Below, one piece after another: positions 18,999 through 28,529 of a stretch of DNA of 64,000 bases. Location of the stretch: NCBI RefSeq assembly GCF_000720175.1, contig NZ_JOIX01000013.1:1-64000 (forward strand). Direction: 5' to 3'. The number at the start of each line of letters is the position of its first letter. Positions within the stretch are counted from its first letter, which is position 1. Both the position numbers and the translations under genes were made by a program. Under the pieces are notes generated by a model, which did no database searches, was not told the origin of the DNA, and saw nothing but the letters and a program-made list of their open reading frames with translations. This DNA is from Streptomyces sp. NRRL S-337. GTDB taxonomy: Bacteria > Actinomycetota > Actinomycetes > Streptomycetales > Streptomycetaceae.

Positions 18999-21406
18999 GC
19001 CCGCTGCGCTCCCGCACCGGCACCTACGGCGCGGGCGGCGAGGGCCGCGGCCCGCTCGGCGCCGCCCGCTTCGGCCCCGGCGTCTGGGCCCGCGACCTCG
19101 CGATGGGCATGCGGTTCGCGGCCGGCGGCGGCCGCGAGGGCTGGATCCGCACCGCGCTGACCGCCGCCGGGGTCACCCTCGGCGTGGCCGTGCTGCTGCT
19201 CGGCGCGTCCGTCCCGCACCTGATGGACGCCTGGCACGGCCGGGAGAAGGCCCGCGAGAACCTCGGCCAGCGGCACCAACCCCGGCCCTCCGACACCACC
19301 CTGCGCTACGCCTCCGCCGACACCACCTTCCGCGGCACCGAGGTCCGCGGCCGGCTGGTCCGCCCCGACGGCACGCACCCGCCCGTCCCGCCCGGCATCG
19401 ACCGCCTCCCCGGCCCCGGCCGGATGCTGGTGTCCCCCGCCCTCAAGGACCTGCTCGGCTCCCCCGGCGGTGCCCTGCTGCGCGACCGCCTGCCGTACGA
19501 GATCGCCGGCACCATCGGCGACGCGGGGCTGCTCGGCCCGAAGGAGCTCACGTACGTCGCGCAGAGCGCCACCCTGGCCGCGCCGGACGGCTACCGCATC
19601 GACCACTTCGGCAAGAGCTGGGACCCGCGGCCGATGAGCGCCCCGGCCGTACTGCTGGTGATCATGACCTGTGTGGCGCTGATGACGCCGGTGATGGTCT
19701 TCATCGGCACGTCGGTGCGGTTCGGCAACGAGCGCCGCGAGGAGCGGCTGGCGGCGCTGCGCCTGGTCGGCACCGACGTCCCGACGACCCGCCGGATCGC
19801 CTCCGGCGAGGCGCTGTTCGGCTCGCTGCTCGGGGTGGCCGGCGGTGCCGTGCTGTTCCTGGCCGCCCGCGGGCTCGCCCCGTACATCACGCTGTGGGAC
19901 ATCAACGTCTTCCCCGCCGACATCACCCCCGGCCCGCTCGCCGCCGCCCTGATCACGCTGCTCGTCCCGGCCGCGGCGGTCCTGGTCACCCTCCTCGCCC
20001 AGCGCTCCGTCACCGTCGATCCGCTCGGCGTCGTCCACCACCGCCGGCCGGTCCGCCGCCGGCTGTGGTGGCGGCCGGCGCTGCCCGCCGTCGGTGCGCT
20101 GCTGCTGGTGCCGCTGTCCTGGGAGGGGCCGTGGACCGACAACCCGCTCAACACCGTCCGCCTCGCGGCCGGTGCGATGCTGCTGCTGCTCGGGGTCACC
20201 GCGCTGCTGCCCTGGCTGGTGGACGCGGTGGTCGGCCGGCTGCACGGCGGGCCCGTCTCCTGGCAACTGGCCGTCCGCCGCCTGCAGTTGAGCAGCAGCT
20301 CGGCCACCCGCGCGGTCAGCGGGATCACCGTCGCGGTGGCCGGCGCGATCGCCGTCCACATGCTGATGACGGGCATGCAGGCCGGATACGCCGCGGCTTA
20401 CGCGGAGTCCGGCAAGCTGCCGCGGATCGGCCTGTGGGGCAACGCGAAGGACTGGCCCAGGGCCCAGCGGGCGCTCACCGCGCTGCGCGCCACCCCCGGT
20501 GTGACGGACGCCCGCGGGACCATCGACGGCCTCGCCGGCCCGCTCCCCACCGACCGCGCCCCCGTCTCCGCCACCCACCCCTCCACCTTGGCCATCGGCA
20601 GCTGCGCCGAACTGCGCCGGCTCGCCCAGCTGCCCTCCTGCCGGGACGGCGAGGTCTTCCTCACCTCCCACAACCCGGATCCCGACCCCGCCCTGGTACC
20701 CGGGGCCCGGCTCGACCTCAACCCGCCGATCGTGCGGGGCGACCGGCTCGACCCGCACCCCTGGACGATCCCCCGGTCCGCCCGCACCGCCCGGCTGCTC
20801 TCCCCCGGCCACGGCCCCGAAGGGTCCTTCTACGACCTGCTGGTCACCCCGTCCGCGCTCGACCCGAGCCGGCTCAACGCCCCCAGCATGGAGCTCCGGG
20901 TCGACTTCGACCGCTCCGTCCCCGACGCGGTGGAGCACATCCGCACCACCGCGTCCCGGCTCGACCCGGCCGTGCAGGAGTCGTCCGCGGTCGACAATCC
21001 GCACGACGGCCAGTACTCCAGCGTCCGCAACGCCCTGTTCGCGGGCGCCGTGGTCACCCTGTTGCTGATCGGCGCGGGCCTGATCATCACCACCGTCGAG
21101 CAGCTCCACGAGCGCCGCCGCCTGCTCTCCACCCTCGACGCCCACGGCATCCGCCGCGCCACCCTCGGCCGGTCCCTCCTCTGGCAGACCGCCCTCCCCG
21201 TCCTCCTCGGCCTCGCCCTCGCCCTGGCCTGCGGACTCTCCCTCGGCGCCCTGCTCCTCACCATGATCGACAGCGCCGTCACCGTCGACTGGCCGGTCGT
21301 CCTCGCCATGACCACCACCGGCGCCGCCGTCATCCTCTTCGTCACCGCCCTGAGCCTGCCGCCACTGTGGCGCATGATGCGACCGGAGGGGCTGCGGACG
21401 GAGTGA
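18995..21406 (+). CDS. FtsX-family ABC transporter permease
   Basis: An 803-residue permease paired with the upstream ATPase. A first membrane helix (about 50-70) is followed by an extracytoplasmic domain and a three-helix FtsX core with the E-R-R-E-E-R-L-A-A-L-R-L-V-G-T motif. A central pair of helices and a second large extracytoplasmic domain follow, then a second FtsX core (E-R-R-R-L-L-S-T-L-D-A-H-G). This duplicated layout is common in Streptomyces permeases linked to resistance or lipid/lipoprotein handling. No substrate can be assigned. Start ATG overlaps the ATPase stop (ATGA). Confidence 0.9.
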   Translation: MSPLRSRTGTYGAGGEGRGPLGAARFGPGVWARDLAMGMRFAAGGGREGWIRTALTAAGVTLGVAVLLLGASVPHLMDAWHGREKARENLGQRHQPRPSDTTLRYASADTTFRGTEVRGRLVRPDGTHPPVPPGIDRLPGPGRMLVSPALKDLLGSPGGALLRDRLPYEIAGTIGDAGLLGPKELTYVAQSATLAAPDGYRIDHFGKSWDPRPMSAPAVLLVIMTCVALMTPVMVFIGTSVRFGNERREERLAALRLVGTDVPTTRRIASGEALFGSLLGVAGGAVLFLAARGLAPYITLWDINVFPADITPGPLAAALITLLVPAAAVLVTLLAQRSVTVDPLGVVHHRRPVRRRLWWRPALPAVGALLLVPLSWEGPWTDNPLNTVRLAAGAMLLLLGVTALLPWLVDAVVGRLHGGPVSWQLAVRRLQLSSSSATRAVSGITVAVAGAIAVHMLMTGMQAGYAAAYAESGKLPRIGLWGNAKDWPRAQRALTALRATPGVTDARGTIDGLAGPLPTDRAPVSATHPSTLAIGSCAELRRLAQLPSCRDGEVFLTSHNPDPDPALVPGARLDLNPPIVRGDRLDPHPWTIPRSARTARLLSPGHGPEGSFYDLLVTPSALDPSRLNAPSMELRVDFDRSVPDAVEHIRTTASRLDPAVQESSAVDNPHDGQYSSVRNALFAGAVVTLLLIGAGLIITTVEQLHERRRLLSTLDAHGIRRATLGRSLLWQTALPVLLGLALALACGLSLGALLLTMIDSAVTVDWPVVLAMTTTGAAVILFVTALSLPPLWRMMRPEGLRTE

Positions 21407-21505
21407 GGTGCGGTGCCCTCGAACGGGTGAACGCTGTCGTACAGGACGCTTACGGCCGGTTCTGCCTACGATGATGGCCTCGGCACAAGCCAACGGGAGG
21501 CATGC

Positions 21506-22132
21506 ATGTCCGCAGCAGCTGTCGAGGGTCCCTACGCGCACGGCCGCGCGCCTCTGACACTCCTCGAACAGGCCGACCAGCTCATGAAGCAGCTCCCGGG
21601 CCACCGCGTCGAGATCCTCGGAGGCGTCCTCACCGTGACCCCACCCCCTGACCCTGCCCACGCCAAGGGGCTCTCCCGCCTCCGGCGTCCCTTCGTCTCG
21701 GCGGGGCTGGACGGCGGCCGGACGGAGGTACTGGAAGGTCTCGGCATGTGGCTGCCGGGCGGCCCGGACGATTTCGCCGTTCCCGACCTCTCCGTGGTGG
21801 ACGCCGACTTCCAGGATCACGTCGTCGAGTACGGGTGTTGTGACCCGGCGGTCTTCCGTATGGTGCTTGAGGTCACGTCCGGGAACTACGCGAACGACCT
21901 GCGCACCAAGGTGGCCGCCTACGGTGGCGCGCGGGTCCCGGTGTACGTGATCGTCGACCGCAGGCATGAGCGCCTGCACGTACTCACCGAACCCATGGCG
22001 GACGGGTACTCCGTGCACCGCATTCACCTGGCCGGGGAGAAAGTCACCCTGCCCGAGTCGATCGGCGCCGAAGTCGTGCTGGATGTGGGGCAGGTGCTGG
22101 ACGACGCCCGGCCGCCGGCCCGCCGTAGCTGA
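21506..22132 (+). CDS. Uma2-family (DUF820) nuclease-like protein
   Basis: A 208-residue protein of the Uma2/DUF820 family, which has a PD-(D/E)xK restriction-endonuclease-like fold but mostly unknown function. The likely core is P-D-L-S-V-V-D, then V-L-E-V-T-S-G-N-Y and D-L-R-T-K-V-A-A-Y. These genes are multicopy in Streptomyces and rarely sit in operons. The ATG has a GGGAGG site upstream. It converges on oxyR with only 3 nt between stop codons. Confidence 0.85.
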   Translation: MSAAAVEGPYAHGRAPLTLLEQADQLMKQLPGHRVEILGGVLTVTPPPDPAHAKGLSRLRRPFVSAGLDGGRTEVLEGLGMWLPGGPDDFAVPDLSVVDADFQDHVVEYGCCDPAVFRMVLEVTSGNYANDLRTKVAAYGGARVPVYVIVDRRHERLHVLTEPMADGYSVHRIHLAGEKVTLPESIGAEVVLDVGQVLDDARPPARRS

Positions 22133-22135
22133 CCC

Positions 22136-23095
22136 TCACCCCTTCACCATCCGCACCGGCAGCCCCCGCAGCGCCTCCCGCAGTGCCGCCGCGAACTGCT
22201 CGAACTCCTCCTGGCGGGCCGCTCCCGTGCGCATGGCCAGGGCGATCCGGCGGGACGGGGCCGGGTCGGCGAAGTAGCCGGTGGTGAGCTGGTCGTTGCG
22301 GCCGGTCTCGACGCGGAGGGCGGTGCGCGGCAGGAGGGTCACGCCCAGGCCGCCGGCCACGAGCTGGACGAGGGTGGAGAGGCCCGCCGCGCTCGTCGTG
22401 ACCGGGGTGTTCTCGTCGCGGCCGGCCTCCCGGCAGATGTCCAGGGCCTGGTCGCGCAGACAGTGGCCCTCGTCGAGCAGCAGCAGGTCGAGTTCCTGGA
22501 GCGCCTGGCGGGGGATGTCGCCGCGGCCGCCGAGCCAGTGGTCCTTGGGCGCGACGAGCACGAAGTCCTCGTCGAAGAGCGGGAGTTCGGTGACCTGGGG
22601 GACGCCGAGGGGGACGGCGAGCAGCAGCAGATCGAGGCGCCCGTGCGCCAGGCCGTCGAGCAGGGACGCGGTCTGTTCCTCGTGGACCTGGAGGTCCAGG
22701 TCGGGGTAGGTGTCGTGGACCAGGCGGAGCACGGCCGGGAGGAGGTACGGCGCCACGGTCGGGATGACGCCGAGCCGGAGGACGCCGGTGAAGGGCGCAC
22801 GGGCCGCCTCGGCCTCCTCCATCAGGTCGCCGACGGCCTCCAGGACCGTACGGGTCCGGGCCGCCACCCGTTCCCCCGCGGGCGACAGCAGCACCTTGCG
22901 CGTCGTACGCTCCAGCAGCTGCACCCCGAGGGCCTCCTCCAGTGCGGAGACCGCGCCGGACAGTGCGGGCTGGCTCATGCCGATCTCGGCCGCCGCCTCG
23001 CGGAAATGCAGATGCTCGGCCACCGCTGCGAACGCCCGCAGCTGGGCCAGGCTGGGCTGGCGGGTCCGGCCGCCCTGGCTGGCTGGTGAAGCCAC
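22136..23095 (-). CDS. oxyR: LysR-family peroxide sensor OxyR
   Basis: A hydrogen-peroxide-sensing transcription activator of 319 residues. The N-terminal LysR helix-turn-helix covers about residues 14-73 (P-S-L-A-Q-L-R-A-F-A-A-V-A-E-H). The sensor domain keeps both redox cysteines, C212 and C221, in G-H-C-L-R-D-Q-A-L-D-I-C, matching the disulfide pair of OxyR. I chose the GTG at 23095 because a GGAGGTGG site lies about 7 nt upstream; a longer in-frame start at 23161 would run into the shared promoter. It diverges from ahpC-ahpD, its expected target. Confidence 0.95.
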   Translation of the reverse strand: MASPASQGGRTRQPSLAQLRAFAAVAEHLHFREAAAEIGMSQPALSGAVSALEEALGVQLLERTTRKVLLSPAGERVAARTRTVLEAVGDLMEEAEAARAPFTGVLRLGVIPTVAPYLLPAVLRLVHDTYPDLDLQVHEEQTASLLDGLAHGRLDLLLLAVPLGVPQVTELPLFDEDFVLVAPKDHWLGGRGDIPRQALQELDLLLLDEGHCLRDQALDICREAGRDENTPVTTSAAGLSTLVQLVAGGLGVTLLPRTALRVETGRNDQLTTGYFADPAPSRRIALAMRTGAARQEEFEQFAAALREALRGLPVRMVKG

Positions 23096-23226
23096 TGATA
23101 ACCACCTCCGATCAACATCAACCAGTCTAGCTATTTCCCTGATCAATGCGTCCTGTGGCACTGTGACTTCCGTCCAAGCCTCAAGGAAAGCCCCAAAAGG
23201 GACTTTCTACGCAACAAGGAGAGCGC
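23096..23226. promoter_or_regulatory. oxyR / ahpC divergent control region
   Basis: The 131-bp gap between the two starts must contain both promoters and the OxyR site. It is locally AT-rich. GATCAA occurs at 23110-23115 and again at 23140-23145, with TCAACCAGTCTAGCTATT between them, a dyad-like arrangement consistent with a tetrameric LysR-type operator. Confidence 0.5.
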
Positions 23227-23781
23227 GTGCTCACTGTCGGTGACAAGTTCCCCGAGTTCGACCTGACTGCCTGTGTCTCGCTGGAGAAGGGCAAGGAGTT
23301 CGAGCAGATCAACCACAAGACCTACGAGGGCAAGTGGAAGATCGTCTTCGCGTGGCCCAAGGACTTCACCTTCGTGTGCCCGACCGAGATCGCCGCGTTC
23401 GGCAAGCTGAACGAGGAGTTCGCCGACCGTGACGCGCAGGTCCTCGGCTTCTCCGGCGACTCCGAGTTCGTGCACCACGCCTGGCGCAAGGACCACCCGG
23501 ACCTGACCGACCTGCCCTTCCCGATGCTCGCCGACTCGAAGCACGAGCTCATGCGCGACCTCGGCATCGAGGGCGAGGACGGCTTCGCGCAGCGCGCCGT
23601 CTTCATCGTCGACCAGAACAACGAGATCCAGTTCACGATGGTGACCGCCGGCTCCGTCGGCCGTAACCCCAAGGAGGTCCTGCGGGTCCTCGACGCCCTC
23701 CAGACGGACGAGCTGTGCCCGTGCAACTGGAGCAAGGGCGAGGACACCCTGGACCCGGTCGCGCTGCTGGCTGGTGAGTGA
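23227..23781 (+). CDS. ahpC: Alkyl hydroperoxide reductase AhpC (peroxiredoxin)
   Basis: A typical 2-Cys peroxiredoxin of 184 residues that reduces hydrogen peroxide and organic peroxides. The peroxidatic cysteine is C51 (F-V-C-P-T-E) and the resolving cysteine region is D-E-L-C-P-C-N-W (C164 and C166). The actinobacterial enzyme is recharged by AhpD rather than AhpF. The GTG start has an AAGGAG site 6 nt upstream. ahpD begins 5 nt after the stop. Confidence 0.96.
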   Translation: MLTVGDKFPEFDLTACVSLEKGKEFEQINHKTYEGKWKIVFAWPKDFTFVCPTEIAAFGKLNEEFADRDAQVLGFSGDSEFVHHAWRKDHPDLTDLPFPMLADSKHELMRDLGIEGEDGFAQRAVFIVDQNNEIQFTMVTAGSVGRNPKEVLRVLDALQTDELCPCNWSKGEDTLDPVALLAGE

Positions 23782-23786
23782 GACCC

Positions 23787-24320
23787 ATGGCCCTCGATGA
23801 CCTGAAGTCCGCGGTCCCGGACTACGCCAAGGACCTCAAGCTGAACCTCGGTTCGGTGATCGGCAACAGCGACCTGCCGCAGCAGCAGCTGTGGGGCACG
23901 GTCCTGGCCTGCGCGATCGCCTCCCGGTCGCCGAAGGTGCTGCGCGAGCTGGAGCCCGAGGCGAAGGCGAACCTCTCCGCCGAGGCGTACACCGCCGCCA
24001 AGTCGGCCGCCGCCATCATGGCGATGAACAACGTCTTCTACCGGACCCGGCACCTGCTGTCGGACCCGGAGTACGGCAACCTGCGCGCCGGCCTGCGGAT
24101 GAACGTCATCGGCAACCCGGGCGTCGACAAGGTCGACTTCGAGCTGTGGTCGCTGGCCGTCTCGGCCATCAACGGCTGCGGCATGTGCCTGGACTCGCAC
24201 GAGCAGGTGCTGCGCAAGGCCGGTGTGGAGCGCGAGACGATCCAGGAGGCGGTCAAGATCGCTTCCGTCCTGCAGGCCGTCGGCGCCACCCTGGACGCCG
24301 AGGCCGCACTCGCCGAGTGA
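23787..24320 (+). CDS. ahpD: Alkyl hydroperoxidase AhpD
   Basis: A carboxymuconolactone-decarboxylase-family disulfide reductant of 177 residues. The catalytic pair is C131-G-M-C134, with the proton-relay histidine in the following D-S-H-E-Q. It passes electrons from lipoamide proteins to AhpC. Cotranscribed with ahpC; terminator at 24351-24388. Confidence 0.95.
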   Translation: MALDDLKSAVPDYAKDLKLNLGSVIGNSDLPQQQLWGTVLACAIASRSPKVLRELEPEAKANLSAEAYTAAKSAAAIMAMNNVFYRTRHLLSDPEYGNLRAGLRMNVIGNPGVDKVDFELWSLAVSAINGCGMCLDSHEQVLRKAGVERETIQEAVKIASVLQAVGATLDAEAALAE

Positions 24321-24350
24321 CCCGGTAGCCCTACGGCGCCCGAAACACGC

Positions 24351-24388
24351 CAGAACCCCGCGGACGTTCCGTCGTCCGCGGGGTTCTG
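24351..24388. terminator. Bidirectional hairpin terminator after ahpD
   Basis: A 16-bp perfect stem (24351-24366 with 24373-24388) and 6-nt loop, followed by a short T-rich stretch, separates convergent ahpD and the AI-2E permease gene. Confidence 0.88.
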
Positions 24389-24406
24389 CGTGTCTTTGTC
24401 CGGGTG

Positions 24407-25915
24407 CTACTCCCGTTCACCGTCACCGTCGTCGTCGCTCCGGGCCCGCCGGACCGGCGGCGGGGTCGGCGCCACCCCGATGGCGGTGGCGCCGCGCGGG
24501 GCCACCGCCATCCGCACCGCCTGCTCCCGGGAGTACGAGCGCAGATACCCGACGACCGTGTTGGTGACCGCCACCAGGGGCACGGCGACGACCGCACCGC
24601 CGATCCCGGCGATCAGCCCGCCGGCCGCGACCGAGAGGATCACCGCGAGCGGGTGCACCCGGACCGCCCGGCCCAGGATGAACGGCTGCAGCACATGGCC
24701 CTCGATCTGCTGCACGGCCAGCACCACCGCCAGCACCATCAGCGCCGTGAACACGCCCTGGGTGACCAGCGCGACCACGCACGCCAGCGCGCCCGAGACC
24801 ACCGCGCCGACCAGCGGGATGAAGGCGAACAGGAAGATGAAGACGGCGAGCGGGACGGCCAGTGGCACGTTGAGGAAGTACAGCCCGATGCCGATGAAGA
24901 TGGCGTCGATGAGCGCCACGATCACCGTGCCGCGCACATAGGCAGTCAGGGTGCGCCAGGCCCGCGGCCCGGCGCCCGCCACGCCCTCCCGGGCCGCGCC
25001 CGGGACGAGCTTGAGCACCCACTCCCAGATCCGCCGCCCGTCGTAGAGCAGGAACAGGGTGGTGAACATGGCCAGCAGGATGCCCGTGAGGACCTCCAGG
25101 ACGACGGTGACGCCCTCCAGGCCGACCGAGGTGATCGCCTCGGTGTTGGCGCCGATCGCGTCCTGCAGGTTCTTGGCGATGCTGTTGATCTGACTCTCGG
25201 TCACATGGAACGGGCTCTTCAGCAGCCAGCCCTTGAGCTCGCTGATGCCCTCCTGGATGCGGCTGGAGACCGAGTCGATGTTGTCCTGGACCTGCCACAC
25301 CACGAACCAGCCGACCAGGCCCAGGATCACGAAGCCGCCGATGAAGGTCAGCGTGGTGGCCGGCCCGCGCGGCAGCCCGCGCCGGCGCAGCCAGCCGACC
25401 GTCGGCTGGAGCAGCGCGGTGATCAGCATCGCCGCGATGAAGGACAGCACGACCAGCTGGATCGTGGTGATCACCCGCGCCAGCACCCACAGCGTGGCGG
25501 CCAGCACCAGCAGCCGCCAGCCCGCCTCGGCGGCGACCCGCACGCCCCACGGCACGGCGTCGACCGGATCGGGCGGGGCCGCCACGGCCGGCGCGTACGA
25601 GGGCGGCGCGGGCACCGAGTCCGGTGCCCGCGAAGGGGCCGACGGCGCCGCGTCCTCCGCGCCCGTGCCCGGATGCGGTACGCCGTCCCCGGCCCCCGGC
25701 AGCTGCGTGCGGGGCACGGCGAGCGTGGCCACCGGCGCGTCGGCCACCGGACCGTCGAGCGCCGACGACGCCGAGCGCTCGGCACGCCCCAGCTCGTCCG
25801 CGTCCTCGGCTGCTGCGGCGGCGGCCTCGGCGCGGCGGCGCTGTTCCTCCAGCCGCTGCGAGAGCCGCGTCAGACCGGCGCCGAGGCCACCGACCCACTG
25901 AGGCAATCTGGACAT
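24407..25915 (-). CDS. AI-2E family (PerM/TqsA) membrane protein
   Basis: A 502-residue polytopic membrane protein of the AI-2E exporter family. Residues 1-125 are an Ala/Pro-rich cytoplasmic tail, followed by about eight helices; the conserved core includes L-L-Q-P-T-V-G-W-L, G-x-x-L-A-M-F-T-T-L-F-L-L-Y-D and Q-Q-I-E-G-H-V-L-Q-P-F-I-L-G. The C-terminus is charged. Despite the family name, most members have not been tied to autoinducer export; several move ions or small molecules. The ATG at 25915 has a GGAAGG site upstream. Confidence 0.88.
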   Translation of the reverse strand: MSRLPQWVGGLGAGLTRLSQRLEEQRRRAEAAAAAAEDADELGRAERSASSALDGPVADAPVATLAVPRTQLPGAGDGVPHPGTGAEDAAPSAPSRAPDSVPAPPSYAPAVAAPPDPVDAVPWGVRVAAEAGWRLLVLAATLWVLARVITTIQLVVLSFIAAMLITALLQPTVGWLRRRGLPRGPATTLTFIGGFVILGLVGWFVVWQVQDNIDSVSSRIQEGISELKGWLLKSPFHVTESQINSIAKNLQDAIGANTEAITSVGLEGVTVVLEVLTGILLAMFTTLFLLYDGRRIWEWVLKLVPGAAREGVAGAGPRAWRTLTAYVRGTVIVALIDAIFIGIGLYFLNVPLAVPLAVFIFLFAFIPLVGAVVSGALACVVALVTQGVFTALMVLAVVLAVQQIEGHVLQPFILGRAVRVHPLAVILSVAAGGLIAGIGGAVVAVPLVAVTNTVVGYLRSYSREQAVRMAVAPRGATAIGVAPTPPPVRRARSDDDGDGERE

Positions 25916-25979
25916 CTGCCTTCCTCTTCCCCTCCCGTGCGCCACGTTGACGGGCACGACGTTACCCGTGCGCGACGCA

Positions 25980-26013
25980 CGAAACCCCCGACGCGGTGCG
26001 TTCGGGGGTTTCG
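25980..26013 (-). terminator. Hairpin terminator after the SLT-like gene
   Basis: An 11-bp stem (25980-25990 with 26003-26013) and 12-nt loop lies 28 nt downstream of the leftward SLT-like gene. Confidence 0.7.
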
Positions 26014-26040
26014 AGAGGCGCGGTGTGCGGCCGGACGGGC

Positions 26041-26739
26041 CTAGTACCAGCTGTTCGCCTGCCAGAACGACCAGGCGCCGCAGGGGCTGCCGTAGCGGTC
26101 GTTCATGTAGTTCAGGCCCCACTTGATCTGGGTCGCCGGGTTCGTCTGCCAGTCGGAGCCCGCGGAGGCCATCTTCGAGCCGGGCAGCGCCTGGACGAGG
26201 CCGTAGGCACCCGAGCCGGCGTTGGTGGCGCGGTAGTTCCAGCCGGACTCGTGGCTCACGATGTTGCTGAAGCACTGGAACTGGTCGCCGGCCATCATCT
26301 GACGCGCGATGGCCTGCGTCTCGGCGATGGTGTACGAGCTCTTGCCGACCAGGTCGCCGAGGTCGGTGCGCGCGGAGGAGCGGGACGCGGCCAGCTCCTT
26401 CTTCTTGCGCGCGTCGGCTTCCTTCTTGGCCTGCTGGTCCGCGGCGTCCTTCTTGCTCTGCGCGGTCTCCGCGGCAGCCTTGCGCGCGGCCTCCTGTGCG
26501 GACTTGAGGGCTGTCGCGTCCGCCTGGGTGGACGCCTCGTCCGCCTGCTGCGTCAGGGAAGCCGTCTGCACCTGGGCCTGAGCGCCTGCGGGGATGTCGG
26601 CAATGGTCGTCGCGTCGGCAGCGGTGGCCTCGGCGTTGACCGTGGCGGGCTGCCCTGCAGCGACGCCGACGACGGCGCCGACGGTGGTGACCGCGGTGGC
26701 GGATGCCACGGCGAATCCCCGGACCGAGATCCGGCTCAC
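26041..26739 (-). CDS. Secreted transglycosylase SLT-like protein
   Basis: A 232-residue exported wall protein. It starts with a Sec signal peptide (basic start, hydrophobic stretch about 9-30, A-G-Q-P or A-E-A cleavage region), then an Ala/Gln/Lys-rich coiled-coil (about 60-120, e.g. K-K-E-A-D-A-R-K-K-K-E). The C-terminal 80 residues form an SLT/aggregation-promoting-factor-like domain with the catalytic-type glutamate in V-S-H-E-S-G-W and G-A-Y-G-L-V-Q-A-L-P-G-S-K-M. It probably cleaves or binds peptidoglycan during growth. The GTG at 26739 is chosen for the GAAGG site upstream. A leader of up to 300 nt with several inverted repeats precedes it. Confidence 0.85.
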   Translation of the reverse strand: MSRISVRGFAVASATAVTTVGAVVGVAAGQPATVNAEATAADATTIADIPAGAQAQVQTASLTQQADEASTQADATALKSAQEAARKAAAETAQSKKDAADQQAKKEADARKKKELAASRSSARTDLGDLVGKSSYTIAETQAIARQMMAGDQFQCFSNIVSHESGWNYRATNAGSGAYGLVQALPGSKMASAGSDWQTNPATQIKWGLNYMNDRYGSPCGAWSFWQANSWY

Positions 26740-27089
26740 ACGTTTTCCTTCCAGCATCGCCCGCTTAGGTGACCTCGCGGACGCAATCGTGCCCCTGGCG
26801 CTGGTCTCCCCTTGTTCCGGGCCCTGTTGAGCGGGCGGGACCGGCTGGTCACGGGAGGCACTGGCCCGGTACGTCCCCCTCGGGGTCCGCGTGGTGCTCG
26901 GGCGGCATACGGCAACTCACTATGAAGTTCGGTTGTTCTGCACCGCTGGGGGTGCGGATGCCGTATGCGGGGCCTGACAGGACCCAGACTCTGCCCGAAC
27001 GACACACCGGGAATCAATTCCCGGCCGGGTGTGAAAGCTCACACCTCGTTTACCCCCGGGTATTTTCGGATATCGGCGCGCAGCAGAAC
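26740..27089 (-). promoter_or_regulatory. Long structured leader/promoter of the SLT-like gene
   Basis: No gene is visible in this 350-bp gap. Two inverted repeats lie side by side: CCGGGAAT-CA-ATTCCCGG (27007-27024) and GGTGTGA-AAGC-TCACACC (27028-27045), the second resembling a Crp-type TGTGA/TCACA site with a short spacer. Nearer the gene, 10-bp arms at 26905-26914 and 26959-26968 can pair around 44 nt in the transcript. The region therefore probably holds the promoter, one or two operators and a folded 5' UTR. Confidence 0.5.
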
Positions 27090-27125
27090 GCCGCCCGGCT
27101 AAGCTCCTTCGCTTCGCCGGGCGGC
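27090..27125 (-). terminator. Hairpin terminator after the PhoH gene
   Basis: A 10-bp stem (27090-27099 with 27116-27125) continues after one mismatch into AAGC/GCTT, closing a 6-nt loop. It lies 67 nt downstream of the leftward PhoH gene. Confidence 0.7.
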
Positions 27126-27191
27126 ACCGCCTTACAGCGGGTCAGATCCGGACAACTGGCCCGATCCGAGCGGTTGTCCAGGTCTGGTGGG

Positions 27192-28529
27192 TCAGATCCT
27201 GACGTCCTCCAGCATTTCGGTCACCAGTGCCGCAATCGGCGACCGTTCCGAGCGGTTCAGGGTGACATGGGCGAAAAGCGGATGTCCTTTCAGCTTCTCG
27301 ACGACCGCGACCACTCCGTCGTAACGCCCGACCCGGAGGTTGTCCCGCTGGGCGACGTCATGGGTGAGCACAACCCGGGAGTTGGCCCCGATACGGGACA
27401 GAACCGTCAAAAGGACATTGCGCTCCAGGGACTGGGCCTCGTCCACGATGACGAACGCGTCGTGCAGCGACCGCCCGCGGATGTGGGTCAGCGGCAGCAC
27501 CTCCAACATGCCGCGGCCCACCACCTCTTCGATGACGTCCTTGGTGGTCACCGCGGACAGCGTGTCGAAGACGGCCTGCGCCCAGGGGCTCATCTTCTCC
27601 GCCTCGCTGCCCGGCAGATAGCCCAGCTCCTGCCCGCCGACCGCGTACAGCGGACGGAACACCATCACCTTGCGGTGCTGCCGGCGCTCCAGCACCGCCT
27701 CCAGGCCCGCGCACAGCGCCAGCGCCGACTTGCCCGTGCCGGCCCGCCCGCCCATCGACACGATGCCGACGTCCGGGTCGAGCAGCAGGTCCAGCGCGAT
27801 CCGCTGTTCGGCGCTGCGCCCGTGGATGCCGAACGCCTCCCGGTCGCCCCGGACCAGCCGGACCGTGCCGTCCGCGGTGACCCGGCCGAGCGCCTTGCCG
27901 CGCTCGGACTGCAGTACCAGACCCGTGTGCACCGGCAGCCCGGCCGCCTCCGGTACGTGCACGGTCTCGGCGGAGAACAGGTCGTCGACCTGCTCGGCGG
28001 GGACGGCCACCTCGGCCATCCCGGTCCACCCGGACTCGGTGATGGCGAGTTCGGCGCGGTACTCCTCGGCCAGCAGGCCCACCGAGGACGCCTTGATGCG
28101 CATCGGCAGGTCCTTGGAGACGACCGTGACGTCGAACCCCTCGGCCTGGAGGTTGCGCGCGACGGCGAGGATCCGCGAGTCGTTGTCACCCAGCCGGCTG
28201 TGCCCGTTGATGAAGCCCGGGGGCAGGATGCCGGGGTCGGAGTGGTTCAGTTCGACCCGGAGCGTCCCGCCGAGCTCTCCGATGGGGATGGGCGCGTCCA
28301 GCCGCCCGTGCTGCACCCGGTACTCGTCCAGCCGGCGCAGCGCCTGCCGGGCGAAGTAGCCGAGCTCGGGATGGTGCCGTTTGGCCTCCAGTTCCGTGAC
28401 CACCACGACCGGCAGCACGACCTCGTGCTCGTCGAAGCGGGCCATGGCGCCTGGATCCGCCAGCAGCACACTGGTGTCGAGGACATAAGTGCGCCGGTCG
28501 TTGTCACGGCGCTGCTTGCTGTTCACCAC
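27192..28529 (-). CDS. PIN domain-PhoH family ATPase
   Basis: A 445-residue PhoH2-type protein. The N-terminal PIN ribonuclease domain (about 12-150) has the acidic start Y-V-L-D18-T-S and a later D-N-D-S-R acidic patch; the C-terminal PhoH ATPase has Walker [10 protein letters not shown] (260-268) and Walker [10 protein letters not shown]. Such fusions act as RNA helicase-nucleases, and the wider family is induced by phosphate starvation. The start is one of two adjacent GTGs (28529, 28526). It stands alone with its own terminator. Confidence 0.9.
   Translation of the reverse strand: MVNSKQRRDNDRRTYVLDTSVLLADPGAMARFDEHEVVLPVVVVTELEAKRHHPELGYFARQALRRLDEYRVQHGRLDAPIPIGELGGTLRVELNHSDPGILPPGFINGHSRLGDNDSRILAVARNLQAEGFDVTVVSKDLPMRIKASSVGLLAEEYRAELAITESGWTGMAEVAVPAEQVDDLFSAETVHVPEAAGLPVHTGLVLQSERGKALGRVTADGTVRLVRGDREAFGIHGRSAEQRIALDLLLDPDVGIVSMGGRAGTGKSALALCAGLEAVLERRQHRKVMVFRPLYAVGGQELGYLPGSEAEKMSPWAQAVFDTLSAVTTKDVIEEVVGRGMLEVLPLTHIRGRSLHDAFVIVDEAQSLERNVLLTVLSRIGANSRVVLTHDVAQRDNLRVGRYDGVVAVVEKLKGHPLFAHVTLNRSERSPIAALVTEMLEDVRI

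Noticed and set aside
18503..22027. 1174-codon minus-strand open frame under the ABC/FtsX operon
   Set aside because: Composition is repetitive Gly/Arg/Gln/Asp as expected of a mirror frame, and the plus-strand genes are certain.
26740..27089. ydaO (c-di-AMP) riboswitch upstream of the SLT-like gene
   Set aside because: The conserved GCUAACC-x-CGUAGGC and GGGUGAAUC blocks are not visible by eye, so I report only an unclassified structured leader.
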